From the IMG/VR virus record IMGVR_UViG_3300021437_000020, positions 1-62,077 of that record: a stretch of DNA of 62,077 nucleotides; one strand, written 5' to 3'. The DNA comes from a virus. The position numbers and the translations under genes were made by a program. Below, piece by piece: positions 45,664-53,974 of the stretch. How positions within the stretch are numbered: the first letter of the stretch is position 1; each line of letters starts with the position of its first letter. Below the pieces are notes generated by a model. It had not been told where the DNA came from. It was given only the letters and a program-made list of their open reading frames with translations, and ran no database searches.

Positions 45664-45860
45664 TTGAAATACAAAGATACACAACAGAGGAAGCATTAAG
45701 ATTAGCATTCAAAACAGACCGATATACAATTGGTAATATCGCTAATGCAGATATTAATGATGTTATTAGTGTATCCGTATCATTCGATGTTAAGGTTCCA
45801 GCCAAATACGCCAAAGCAATTCTAAAAGATTATATTAATGAACAAATTCACAACCCTTGA
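45660..45860 (+). CDS. Hypothetical protein, 66 aa
   Basis: I do not recognise this protein. Mixed alpha/beta (YTTEEALRLAFKTDRYTIGNI, DVISVSVSFDVKVPAKYAKAIL). It starts in an ATGA overlap and ends inside the gp33-like gene, overlapping it by 23 bases. Confidence 0.6.
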   Translation: MIEIQRYTTEEALRLAFKTDRYTIGNIANADINDVISVSVSFDVKVPAKYAKAILKDYINEQIHNP

Positions 45861-46119
45861 TGATGATGAAGTACTGTCTGCCACTACATCTGATAAAATT
45901 TTATTCCGTAGTGCAAATGAATTTAGCATGTTCATTATCAACACAGCGAACAAGAACTTTGAAACCCTAACGGCCACTATTCTCTCGTACTGTGATGAAC
46001 GAGACATCGATCCAGAAAATATTGCCAAATTAATCAGCAAGAATCTAAAAGAGCGAATTGCTCTCGAAATGGAAGAAGCCGGTTTGATGCGCCGAGAATC
46101 ATCGGGATCATTTGAATGA
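45838..46119 (+). CDS. gp33: Late-transcription co-activator, gp33-like
   Basis: The protein has 93 aa. The segment FSMFIINTANKNFETLTATILSYCDERDIDPENIAKLISKNLKERIALEMEEAGLMRR follows the T4 gp33 pattern (a helix, then ...AxxxFLEENxIP...FAKFI...IIEKIxxEAIDENLLRP). gp33 binds the RNA polymerase flap and links the sliding clamp to late transcription with gp55. Position between small early genes and gp59/gp32 is the same as in T4, which supports the call. TATAAATA late promoters in the window fit its presence. Confidence 0.7.
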   Translation: MNKFTTLDDDEVLSATTSDKILFRSANEFSMFIINTANKNFETLTATILSYCDERDIDPENIAKLISKNLKERIALEMEEAGLMRRESSGSFE

Positions 46120-46120
46120 A

Positions 46121-46678
46121 ATGCTTGATCCAATTAAATGTCTAAAACTTTATATGGCGTGCAAGCTGCACTTTACAACAAAGTACGACTTATTTAAAAA
46201 CGAGGGTAGAGTACCAGGTATTAATTCTGATGCTCTTAATAAAAATGGTGCTCGTAAACACCTGATAATGAGACTCGCAGAGTCTATTGGTTCGTATAGA
46301 GAATTAGTGAATTATTTTGTGGCATCTTATGCTTATGCTGATAACGGTGCTCTTTATAATGTGATGGAAGCCGACGAGAATTATCGGCTTTGGAATAAAA
46401 ATAAGATGTCAACCACTCAGATTATTGTAGATGATTTGTACGGTTTAAACATCAAAGAGATTATTATGGGTGATGAACCAACTATATTCCGTAAGGTTGT
46501 GGGTGGTGAAATTCACATTGAGAGTGCGGTTGCACTGAATCAAATACTTCACTTTGTCGGAGAAGATTATTTCGTATTTAGTAAAATCGCGAATAAAATA
46601 GTCAAGTTGGACAGATTTGTTAAGTTTGACAAGGAAAAGGTATGTACAGAATTGGAGTTGAATCTTGAAACCGCGTAA
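46121..46678 (+). CDS. gp59: Helicase loader, gp59-like
   Basis: The protein has 185 aa, against 217 in T4. LKLYMACKLHFTTKYDLFKNEGRV followed by KHLIMRLAESIGSYRELVNYFVASYAYADNGALYN corresponds to the gp59 N-terminal pattern (YxxYLxxKxHF...YDxFKY...FFxxLAxKY...). gp59 loads the gp41 helicase onto gp32-coated forks. ATG 46121 is preferred; TTG 46112 adds three residues. Order gp33-gp59-gp32 is conserved with T4. Confidence 0.75.
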   Translation: MLDPIKCLKLYMACKLHFTTKYDLFKNEGRVPGINSDALNKNGARKHLIMRLAESIGSYRELVNYFVASYAYADNGALYNVMEADENYRLWNKNKMSTTQIIVDDLYGLNIKEIIMGDEPTIFRKVVGGEIHIESAVALNQILHFVGEDYFVFSKIANKIVKLDRFVKFDKEKVCTELELNLETA

Positions 46679-46847
46679 GAATGAGTATGATCGAGCCGAC
46701 CGAAAGGCAAGGGTTGCTCAGAAAAATATTTTACGAGAAAAGAGATTTGCAGTTTCAAATATGCTAAATACTTTGTCAGATGATGAGTTTGACACAAAAG
46801 ACTATTACACTAAACCAGGCCTTGTGCCACTTAAAAGGAAAAACTAA
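46665..46847 (+). CDS. Small basic protein between gp59 and gp32, 60 aa
   Basis: Very basic N-terminal half (KPRKNEYDRADRKARVAQKNILREKRFA) and an acidic middle. TTG start with GGAG seven nt upstream, overlapping the gp59 gene. It may bind nucleic acid; no family recognised. Confidence 0.58.
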   Translation: MKPRKNEYDRADRKARVAQKNILREKRFAVSNMLNTLSDDEFDTKDYYTKPGLVPLKRKN

Positions 46848-46848
46848 A

Positions 46849-47766
46849 ATGACAATTACTTTAGACTCTCTGAAGAAATCTCGCAACCTAGACTTTGGTA
46901 ATATTACCAAGGCTCTGTCTAAATCAAACGAAGCATCATTCAAGAAAGATGATGACAACTACTTCAAACTGACCCGTGACAAGGCAGGCAATGGAAGTGC
47001 AGTAATTCGTTTTCTCCCAGCTGCTCCAGGTGATGAACTTCCATGGGTTCAGGTATATACTCGCGCTTTCAAAGGACCTACAGGTCGTTGGTACATAGAG
47101 AACTGCCGTTCTACCATTGGTGAGGATGATCCAGTAAACGATTCTAACCGTATTCTATACAACTCCGGAAACGAGAAGGATAAGGAAATTGCGAAGGAGC
47201 GCAAGCGTAAGCTGGAATACCATGCGAACATTTTGGTTATTTCTGACCCAGGCAATCGTGCAAACGAAGGTAAGGTCATGCAATTTAAGTTCGGTAAGAA
47301 AATCTGGGAAAAGATCAAGGATAAGCTGGAACCATCCTTTGAAGATGAACAACCAGTAAACGTCTTCGACCTTTGGGAAGGTGCCAACTTCAAGCTGCGT
47401 ATTCGCCAGTACGAGGGTTATGGTAACTACGACCAGAGTACATTTGAGTCCCCAAGTGCCGTTGCTGAAACCGACGAAGAAATTCTCGAAATCGTTAATA
47501 AGCAAAAGCCTTTGAGTCCGCTACTTGATCCTAAGAACTTCAAGTCGTACGCTGATCTTAAGAAGAAGTTTGAGAGTGTTATCTCCGCTTCTACTGAAGC
47601 TGCCCGTAAGGCAGAACAGGAGATGGAAGATGCCCCAGTTCGTGAGTCAGCTGCTAAACCTGTAAAGGAAGCAAAGGCTCCTGCTAAGGCAAAGGTTGAA
47701 AAGACAGCATCTCCAGATATGGAAGACGAAGATGATTCCGCATTCTTTGCGGCTATCGCTGACTAA
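46849..47766 (+). CDS. gp32: Single-stranded DNA-binding protein, gp32
   Basis: The protein has 305 aa, against 301 in T4. The core matches T4 gp32 (FKGPTGRWYIENC, YHANILVISDP, EGKVMQFKFGKKIWEKI, WEGANFKLRIRQYEGYGNYDQSTF), followed by an Ala/Lys/Pro linker and an acidic tail (DMEDEDDSAFFAAIAD) that contacts replication partners. The zinc-binding residues of T4 (one His, three Cys) are not present: only Cys86 is seen in that region. AAAAGGAA precedes ATG 46849. Confidence 0.93.
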   Translation: MTITLDSLKKSRNLDFGNITKALSKSNEASFKKDDDNYFKLTRDKAGNGSAVIRFLPAAPGDELPWVQVYTRAFKGPTGRWYIENCRSTIGEDDPVNDSNRILYNSGNEKDKEIAKERKRKLEYHANILVISDPGNRANEGKVMQFKFGKKIWEKIKDKLEPSFEDEQPVNVFDLWEGANFKLRIRQYEGYGNYDQSTFESPSAVAETDEEILEIVNKQKPLSPLLDPKNFKSYADLKKKFESVISASTEAARKAEQEMEDAPVRESAAKPVKEAKAPAKAKVEKTASPDMEDEDDSAFFAAIAD

Positions 47767-49353
47767 TCAGAATGAAAATAAGGAACTAAGTCTAGCATTT
47801 AGACTTGGTTCTATATTTCTGACGGGTGGTTTAACATTCACCTGAGTAACATTTTTACTGTTACTGATATTGTTATTAACGACGGTTGGAGACGATTGAG
47901 TTTTAGAAGACTCATTTGTTTTAGCCGTCGTTTCTGCTACTGCAATACTCTTCGCCAGTTCTGCACTTTGAGCTTCACGTGGTGTAGTAGTGGGCTTGCT
48001 TGCTCTTAGTGCTGCAGCTTGTTTATCTCGTTCTTCCATGATTTTCATAGGATCATCTTGAAATAAGTCTGCTGCCTTACCACCAAGCCAGCTACCAAGT
48101 TTATCTGCTCCTAGAGCTTTTGCACCATAATACCCAGCAGCACCAGCACCACCAACTGCAAGAGCTGGTAAAGCAACACTACCAAGTCCACGTACTGCTG
48201 TTCCTGCGAGTCCACCTAAGGCCCCTGCACCGGCGCCAGCAATACTACTAAGTCCACTTGCTGCAGATGATGCGAGTCCACCCATAGAACTCATTAGACT
48301 CATAATGGCATTGCCGTTACTTGCACTTGGCTTGTCACCAGATGCTTTTGAGAATGGTGCTTTTAATTTACTTGTCAATGCAGACAGTAAATTACGTTTT
48401 GGGTCTTTCTTTTCCTTCTTTGTTTCCTCAGAAGATTTTGTTAGTTTCTTAAGTTCTGCTAGTTGTTCTTCGTTAAGTTTCAATAACTCCTCTTGCATAC
48501 CTTCTTTAACACCACGGATGACACCATCTTTTTGTTGAGGAGATAGTGGGCCAAGTTTTCCCTCTACACCTTTGATTGCTTCATCACCAGCGTTGGTACT
48601 ATTATACAGATGCTCAAGAAGCTCGGTGATAGATGCAGCCTTATCCCCGCTTGTGGTTTTCATTGTAAAAGGAAGACCATTATCCTTCTTTTTTGTCTTT
48701 GGTGCGGCGGTCTGTTTTGGTTTATCTGCGTTCTTGAAGAAATCAAGTTCAGATACAGTTAAACCACCCTCCTTGTTAACGGCATTGTCATAGAACTTAA
48801 GTTCATCAAGTTTTTCATCGTTCAAGTCAAGAGTACCACCCGAACGAGATTTGACAGATGATTGTTCTTTCTTTAAACCGTCAATTTTCTCGCGAAGTTT
48901 AAGAATCTGATCCGCCATTTCTAGAGAAAGTGCAGCAGCTTCCTTCTCCATCTTGGCACGTTTCTTTTTATCTGTCTCAGCATTAATCAGATTAGTTCGA
49001 TCCTGCCCTTCGGCACTATACTTCATCCAGTCAGCTGCGGTCTCTAGTTTCTTAGCTTCTTTTGCCTTTGCTTCTTCTTTCTTTGCTACCTTTGCGTCAG
49101 TAATTGATGCTGCCAGACCCCCGATAAATGTGTCCTCACCCTTACCAAGAAGTTGAGCTACACCCTTAGCAGTAAACATTGATTTAACATTTCCCGCCAT
49201 CTCTCCTGCCTTGGCTTTCAGAAAACCCCCGGCACCAAGTGGTTTATCGGACTTTTTACCTTCTTTCTCGATCCGTTTGGTTAGATCAAGAACAGCTTTA
49301 ATTAGTTTGTCTGATTGCTTATATTTCTTATCTTCTGTAATGATGGTAGTCAT
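47767..49353 (-). CDS. Tail tape-measure protein (gp29-like)
   Basis: The protein has 528 aa. It is helical and Lys/Glu/Ala-rich through residues 1-340, has a hydrophobic Ala/Gly stretch at about 350-440 (ASGLSSIAGAGAGALGGLAG, VALPALAVGGAGAAGYYG) and ends with VVNNNISNSKNVTQVNV, common at tape-measure C-termini. Length is near T4 gp29 (590). It lies directly after the gp26-like gene and its frameshift extension, the standard position. GAGG five nt upstream fixes ATG at 49353; an upstream in-frame ATG at 49386 is less likely. Confidence 0.65.
   Translation of the reverse strand: MTTIITEDKKYKQSDKLIKAVLDLTKRIEKEGKKSDKPLGAGGFLKAKAGEMAGNVKSMFTAKGVAQLLGKGEDTFIGGLAASITDAKVAKKEEAKAKEAKKLETAADWMKYSAEGQDRTNLINAETDKKKRAKMEKEAAALSLEMADQILKLREKIDGLKKEQSSVKSRSGGTLDLNDEKLDELKFYDNAVNKEGGLTVSELDFFKNADKPKQTAAPKTKKKDNGLPFTMKTTSGDKAASITELLEHLYNSTNAGDEAIKGVEGKLGPLSPQQKDGVIRGVKEGMQEELLKLNEEQLAELKKLTKSSEETKKEKKDPKRNLLSALTSKLKAPFSKASGDKPSASNGNAIMSLMSSMGGLASSAASGLSSIAGAGAGALGGLAGTAVRGLGSVALPALAVGGAGAAGYYGAKALGADKLGSWLGGKAADLFQDDPMKIMEERDKQAAALRASKPTTTPREAQSAELAKSIAVAETTAKTNESSKTQSSPTVVNNNISNSKNVTQVNVKPPVRNIEPSLNARLSSLFSF
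47783..47811. terminator. Bidirectional terminator between gp32 and the tape-measure gene
   Basis: GAACTAAGTCTA (47783-47794) and TAGACTTGGTTC (47800-47811) form a 12-bp stem with one G-T pair. On plus it follows the gp32 stop; on minus it lies in the last codons of the tape measure, followed by a T-rich tract over its stop. Confidence 0.6.
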
Positions 49354-49354
49354 T

Positions 49355-50229
49355 TTAGCCTCGCGCAGCCTTTTCGTTCTGTTCATTGATATGCTTATTC
49401 AGCATCTCCACGTATATTTCCCGTTCAAAAGGCAACATATAATCCAAATCTGACATAGTGAAGTTATGGTGCTTCATTAATTTAAAATTCGTGTCGTAGT
49501 GATTGAATAAGTTCTCGTGCGCGAGGCAAATTAAAAAAAACCTGCGATGCTATTGATAGCGTTCTTATTCTCAAAACCACAATGTGGGCAAGTCCACTCT
49601 GTCTTTAGTTCAATAGTGGGTATAGTCTCTATGAATTCGATGATTTTTGCAAATTCATCATCTGTTCGATTGTCCAAGAATGCAATAACCTCTTGTGTGT
49701 CTCCGTCTTTGGTGTGATATACTGTATCACCAAAGTATACGGATTCAATAGAAGATGCACAGACCTTCAATCTCTGTGCCGTTGCATCCTTTATTTCTGT
49801 AATATCAGATAAATCCTGCATTGAAGGATAACGCATTGTTAGTGCAAGTGAATCTGTTAATTTGATATTCTTACTATGGGTATCCTTACGGATAACCTCT
49901 ACCTTAGAAATATCAATCTTAATGGCGGTTTGTTTTTCACATGACTTACATGTTGCATCAACCTCTACTGATTCACCAACACTTTTACTACGGATTTGAA
50001 CGAATAGATATTCAATATCAAATGTAGTCAGGTCACCCGAGTAGTTATTCATACAGCTACGGACAACGGAATCGAGTGTGCTTAGAAGTGTTGATGTTTC
50101 TTCAGATTCTTGAGCTAATAGCAACGCCCGTTCTTCCTTGACAACAAATGGTCTAAATTTCACCTTCTTACCAGATGACGGAATAGTTACTTCATAGTAA
50201 GTAGCAGTGTCAATTTGCGATAGTTTCAT
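49355..50229 (-). CDS. gp26-like chaperone extended by -1 frameshift (predicted 291 aa)
   Basis: Slippage at the T8 run would join the 232-residue gp26-like protein to 59 more codons in the -1 frame, read from 49534 to TAA at 49355-49357. The extension contains FTMSDLDYMLPFEREIYVEML, a pattern resembling small tail-assembly proteins. Its first ATG (20 codons in) has no Shine-Dalgarno, and coding-like sequence lies before it, favouring frameshifting over separate initiation. The extension stops two bases before the tape-measure ATG. Confidence 0.72.
49531..50229 (-). CDS. gp26: Baseplate hub/tail chaperone, gp26-like
   Basis: The protein has 232 aa. KLSQIDTATYYEVTIPSSGKKVKFRPFVVKEERALLLAQES is the N-terminal signature of T4-type gp26. 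Two CxxC pairs (TCKSCEKQ and TCPHCGF) could bind zinc. GGAG lies before ATG 50229; TTG 50241 would add four residues. The protein ends GFF at a slippery T run. In long-tailed phages a chaperone in this place, just before the tape measure, holds the tape measure during tail assembly. Confidence 0.8.
   Translation of the reverse strand: MKLSQIDTATYYEVTIPSSGKKVKFRPFVVKEERALLLAQESEETSTLLSTLDSVVRSCMNNYSGDLTTFDIEYLFVQIRSKSVGESVEVDATCKSCEKQTAIKIDISKVEVIRKDTHSKNIKLTDSLALTMRYPSMQDLSDITEIKDATAQRLKVCASSIESVYFGDTVYHTKDGDTQEVIAFLDNRTDDEFAKIIEFIETIPTIELKTEWTCPHCGFENKNAINSIAGFF
49533..49540 (-). promoter_or_regulatory. Slippery T8 tract for -1 frameshift
   Basis: Minus-strand GGT TTT TTT TAA: the heptamer T-TTT-TTT ends right before the stop, the canonical X-XXY-YYZ form. 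A one-base backward slip opens the 59-codon extension. Confidence 0.75.
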
Positions 50230-50620
50230 TATTAGCTCCAAGTTTCTTCTTAATCAAATCACTCAATTCGGCTGTTGTACCCGTAAACACAATAGAGTTA
50301 TTTGTCACTGTTGCCGGTGTTTCTGGTGTAGGTGGTGTTATCTTTTGCTCTTTTTGGTGTGTGTCCACTACACGAGTATTCAAATCAGCTGCGGTTGTTA
50401 ACAAAGTCGCCAGCACTTCATATGCCCGCGGGCTATCACTATTGCGCGCCATATCGAGAGCAAGCTCTAAAGCTTGATCTGCAGTCTTGGCAAGCCGACG
50501 CAGATTATTACGTGCTTGTTCTGCATCTTCATGTACAGTGTTACTTTCAGCAATCACTGGCGGCAACGGGGATGGCGGGATAGGAGTTATATCAAAAACT
50601 TCAGAAATTTTATCAGTCAT
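50210..50620 (-). CDS. gp16: Terminase small subunit, gp16
   Basis: The protein has 136 aa, against 164 in T4. ARNSDSPRAYEVLATLLTTAADLNTRVVDTHQKEQKIT followed by SIVFTGTTAELSDLI aligns with T4 gp16 ([37 protein letters not shown] and ATVFMGSPTELMDEI). It regulates DNA recognition and packaging by gp17, which is not in the window. TAATG overlap with the gp54-like gene. Placement inside the tail cluster on the minus strand differs from T4, where gp16 precedes gp17. Confidence 0.85.
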   Translation of the reverse strand: MTDKISEVFDITPIPPSPLPPVIAESNTVHEDAEQARNNLRRLAKTADQALELALDMARNSDSPRAYEVLATLLTTAADLNTRVVDTHQKEQKITPPTPETPATVTNNSIVFTGTTAELSDLIKKKLGANNETIAN

Positions 50621-51861
50621 TATGTAGATTCCTCTTCATCAACATGTTGTTGTAGTGCAGCAGAAGCATTATTCAAATCACTTCCATTACCAGTGATCAT
50701 ATTACCCAAAGAGGCGATAGAGTTCTTTAATTTAGCCGTAGCGCCAGGTACTGTATCCAGACTGCGCGATACCTGGTTAAACTGATTTCCCATAGACGAG
50801 AAATTCACACCCAAAGAGGCAATATTACCTGGCATACCTTTAAGTCCAGCAACGGCCCCAATTTTGCTTGCTGTGCCATTTAGATCAGTACGGACTTTAG
50901 CGAAAGGTTTTCCAAGACCAACCGAACTAAGGACTGTGTCGATTCCACCAAGCGTACCAGAAATAGAATTAACGGCTCCTGCAATCTGTCCCGCTGGCGC
51001 AGTAATAGCAGTTAGACTACGTCCTAGATTGGTAATACCAGAACCAAATGACACGAAGTTATTTGAAAGATCGCTGAAACTAGATAGCAAAGAACTTGCG
51101 CCACTTATAGGTGACGTACCAAACAGACCCGCGATTGAACCAGACTGCGTACCCATTTCCGCACCAGCTTGAGAGCCGTAATTCGCCAGACTGTTCTCAA
51201 TGTCTCTTGCTTCAAAGTTAAATGGCAGGCGGCCTGTATCTGTTGGTAAAGAAAGTGGGACAGTGCCGCCACCCGATGGACTTGTTGTTCCGATTGGTGT
51301 ATTAACACCTCGTGTATTAGCAGAGTTTGCATCAGCAGCATACACACTTCCTGTATCGTAATCTTTAATCCAGTTCTTATACTGGAGTTGTACAGTCAAA
51401 GCAATGACATCTTTACTATCATATGAGAGTGCAACGTCCTGAATTTGTTTTGGGTATGCATCAATCAATGTGACATTTAGAATGTCCTTATTATTCTTAT
51501 CCTGTAGAACTATGTTCACATTACGCTTATATTCTTTGGCATATCCGACGAAGCGTGTTTTACGGTCATAGACTTTGTTCATCCAAGAATCAAAGAATAC
51601 CTTGGCGGACATTTCATTATCTAAAATGAATGTCAACGTCACCGGTTCATACGAGATGCCATATGGCATAGTTAGATTTTCACCCCAGATTTTTGTATCT
51701 GCTGTGTCAATACTAACGCCGGGAATACTTACTGAGTTAGCAAACATGAATATGTCGGGTACATTCATACCCATGACGTTAACACGGTAGCGTGAACCGG
51801 TTGGTAAACCAACCGTGCGTACTCGGGTTTTAAAATTATCGTATGCGTCTTTTGTTGCCAT
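50620..51861 (-). CDS. gp54: Baseplate/tail-tube junction protein, gp54-like
   Basis: The protein has 413 aa, against 320 in T4. Residues about 20-170 have the tail-tube-like fold (GSRYRVNVMGMNVPDIFMFANSVSIPGVSID, YEPVTLTFILDNEMSAKVFFDSWMNKVYD, DALSYD-like VALSYDSKDVIALTVQLQYKNW), as in gp19/gp54. Residues about 200-400 are an added low-complexity Ser/Gly/Leu region with helical turns. gp54 starts tube polymerisation on the baseplate. gp48 at 52913 is its usual partner. Confidence 0.72.
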   Translation of the reverse strand: MATKDAYDNFKTRVRTVGLPTGSRYRVNVMGMNVPDIFMFANSVSIPGVSIDTADTKIWGENLTMPYGISYEPVTLTFILDNEMSAKVFFDSWMNKVYDRKTRFVGYAKEYKRNVNIVLQDKNNKDILNVTLIDAYPKQIQDVALSYDSKDVIALTVQLQYKNWIKDYDTGSVYAADANSANTRGVNTPIGTTSPSGGGTVPLSLPTDTGRLPFNFEARDIENSLANYGSQAGAEMGTQSGSIAGLFGTSPISGASSLLSSFSDLSNNFVSFGSGITNLGRSLTAITAPAGQIAGAVNSISGTLGGIDTVLSSVGLGKPFAKVRTDLNGTASKIGAVAGLKGMPGNIASLGVNFSSMGNQFNQVSRSLDTVPGATAKLKNSIASLGNMITGNGSDLNNASAALQQHVDEEEST

Positions 51862-52443
51862 TTATTTTCTCAGCGAGTCAGCCCAGACTCTTTGTTTTGA
51901 TGCTCCAACGAATCGTTCCACAGGTAGCATCATGGCCGTTGCCCAGTCTTCTGGTTTCACTTTCATATAACGAGATTTGACGTGATCAACCAGATAGTGT
52001 TTAATACATGCTTGTGCGCCAGGTACATTACTCATCGCCATTACAGTCCCCCACTGGTACTTGAGTTTGGTATTGTTATCCAGCTTCTTGATACCCTGTA
52101 TGTCCATTAGAGCTTTGAATAGTGCAAACCGCTCTTGATAGCCAAGATAGTGTAGGTTGAGACCTAGAAAACCACCAGGGACTTGCTTATAAGGAAACAC
52201 CATCGGAAACTGGTCATAATACGGTAGTTTCTCTTTTAGCTTTGGGTCATAGTAAAAGAAGTGTAATTGACCTGGTACTATATTTGAACGAAGATCATCT
52301 ATACCATCTCGCAATAACAACGCGTTCGGGGTTACTTTACCTTTAGCCATTAATTTCACCTGGTCATCAAACCATCGACGTGAGTCCTGGACCTGTTTAA
52401 GATCCACGTGAAATTTGTCTAGAATAGGTCTTTTTATTGTCAT
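51862..52443 (-). CDS. Conserved T4-type virion protein, 193 aa
   Basis: PGQLHFFYYDPKLKEKLPYYDQFPMVFPYKQVPGGFLGLNLHYLGYQERFALFKALMD resembles a pattern I recall from T4-type phages of many hosts, near head-completion genes. I do not know its function; a head-tail or DNA-end role is possible because it is coupled to gp4 (ATGA overlap). The C-terminal part is helical and basic. Confidence 0.7.
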   Translation of the reverse strand: MTIKRPILDKFHVDLKQVQDSRRWFDDQVKLMAKGKVTPNALLLRDGIDDLRSNIVPGQLHFFYYDPKLKEKLPYYDQFPMVFPYKQVPGGFLGLNLHYLGYQERFALFKALMDIQGIKKLDNNTKLKYQWGTVMAMSNVPGAQACIKHYLVDHVKSRYMKVKPEDWATAMMLPVERFVGASKQRVWADSLRK

Positions 52444-52880
52444 CCGAAAAGGTGTTTTTCTGTGAGTACTATGAATTCCATGTTATTCTTTTTACAGAAA
52501 GAATCCGCAGCTGCCCACTTTGCTTGATTTACAGTGTATGTTGCAATCTCTTCTATGTATTTATTCGTTTTCTTTGATCTTTTTACCGGCGGTTTTGTCT
52601 GTGCATCCGGCTTGATTTCTATCAAATACTTCTTAAATGCATCACCCTTTTGAATAATAACCGCCATATCAACGAAATATCTGTGCATCTTATTATCAAC
52701 AGGGGAATAATATGGAATGATGAACTCTTCGCTGTTCCACTGAGTAACCGCTGGATGAGTATCTGCCCATTTAAATGCTTTAAGTTCCCATGAACTACGG
52801 TAGATGATATTATCAACATCGCCGATGTATTTCTTGGGGTTCTTAGGTACGAATCTTCCTTGCAAATATTTGCGGGCCAT
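52440..52880 (-). CDS. gp4: Head completion protein, gp4
   Basis: The protein has 146 aa, close to T4 gp4 (150). QGRFVPKNPKKYIGDVDNIIYRSSWELKAFKWADTHPAVTQWNSEEFIIPYYSPVDNKMHRYFVDM matches gp4 along its length. HRYFVDM...YLIEIKPDAQT gives the Asp and Glu-x-Lys of a PD-(D/E)XK nuclease fold. It acts on filled heads before tail joining. It is first in the minus-strand operon; the start region shares the divergent promoter zone with gp48, and no Shine-Dalgarno is clear. Confidence 0.92.
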   Translation of the reverse strand: MARKYLQGRFVPKNPKKYIGDVDNIIYRSSWELKAFKWADTHPAVTQWNSEEFIIPYYSPVDNKMHRYFVDMAVIIQKGDAFKKYLIEIKPDAQTKPPVKRSKKTNKYIEEIATYTVNQAKWAAADSFCKKNNMEFIVLTEKHLFG

Positions 52881-52887
52881 ATAAATA
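52880..52887 (+). promoter_or_regulatory. Late promoter TATAAATA for the gp48 operon
   Basis: Exact T4 late consensus 25 nt before ATG 52913, with AAGAGG between. It overlaps the divergent gp4 start codon, so the two operons share this 32-bp zone. Confidence 0.7.
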
Positions 52888-52912
52888 TTACATTAACACA
52901 AAGAGGTATTTA

Positions 52913-53971
52913 ATGAGCGATATTCAAATAGCAGCTCAACTGGCAAAGGCATCTGGACAATCTGTAGACGAGGTTTATAACGGTAAAAATCTTGACTATA
53001 CTCTGTCTAGCGAGAGCCTGTCAAAATACAAAACAAAGAATCTCTGCTACCCAATTGATCTTGGTTCTACAGACTCAGAGTATGGCCAGCACCGAATTGT
53101 GTTCTTTATCAATGCTCAAGGCGCATCGAAACTACAATCATCGAAAACTGCACCAACAGTTGAAATGCCACCTTCTCGTTTCTCTACAGCATCCGGCGAG
53201 GAAATAGCCAAAGCGCGAAAAAATATCGGTGAATCTGCTAAGATTCTAGGTGATTCCATTGGTACTAATATAGGTTCTGATTCTGTACAACGAATTACGG
53301 CACCAAAGAAGCGTCTCGAGGCTGCTATTAGCCTCTATATGCCAGAGAATCTACAAAAGTCATATAGTGTTGGTTGGGGCGAGGTAGATGGGCAAGAATT
53401 TTCTGATCAAGCTTTGCAACTTGAAATAGCCAACAATATTATTGATGGTATTAAGAACAATAAAATTATTGATAAGAGCATCGACAGCGCAAAAGCTCTT
53501 GCCGGGAATGTAGCACGTAAAATCATAGGTAAGCAAGAATATCTACAAAAGGCTACAAGTATTACCCCGGGAAATACTAAAAGCGAGCAGCTATTCCGTA
53601 ATGTCGATTATGCCACGGTTCAGTTTGATTATAATTTTGCACCAAAAAGTGAGCAAGAATCGGCGAATGTTTTGAATATCATCCGTATGTTCCGTCACCA
53701 TATGTTGCCAGAGTATTTGGATACTAAGTCGTATTTGTTTATCTATCCGTCTGAGTTTGAGATTCGTTATTACTTTGGCGATACAGAGAATCGGAACTTA
53801 GAAACCCATATGACCGCTGTGTTAACTAATATGAATATCAACTATAATCCTAACGGGCAGTTTACTACATTCAAGAATGGTATGCCAACGCATATTAACA
53901 TTAGCTTGACGTTTAAAGAGTTGGCATACCCAACCAAGGAAACTAGTGGCGTTGATCGCCCGGGGGCTTAA
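52913..53971 (+). CDS. gp48: Baseplate tail-tube cap, gp48-like
   Basis: The protein has 352 aa, against 364 in T4. The C-terminal third (NIIRMFRHHMLPEYLDTKSYLFIYPSEFEIRYYFGDTENRNLETHMTAVLTNMNINYNPNGQFTTFKNGMPTHINISLTFKEL) is the gp48-type signature. The N-terminal half is more variable and helical. It caps the hub and supports the tail tube with gp54. First gene of a late plus-strand operon behind TATAAATA. Confidence 0.8.
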   Translation: MSDIQIAAQLAKASGQSVDEVYNGKNLDYTLSSESLSKYKTKNLCYPIDLGSTDSEYGQHRIVFFINAQGASKLQSSKTAPTVEMPPSRFSTASGEEIAKARKNIGESAKILGDSIGTNIGSDSVQRITAPKKRLEAAISLYMPENLQKSYSVGWGEVDGQEFSDQALQLEIANNIIDGIKNNKIIDKSIDSAKALAGNVARKIIGKQEYLQKATSITPGNTKSEQLFRNVDYATVQFDYNFAPKSEQESANVLNIIRMFRHHMLPEYLDTKSYLFIYPSEFEIRYYFGDTENRNLETHMTAVLTNMNINYNPNGQFTTFKNGMPTHINISLTFKELAYPTKETSGVDRPGA

Positions 53972-53974
53972 TAT

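Noticed and set aside
48305-49156. Several plus-strand open frames opposite the tape-measure gene
   Set aside because: Their Ser/Phe/Leu-rich products are the reverse reading of Lys/Glu/Ala codons; the minus gene has the Shine-Dalgarno and the conserved context.
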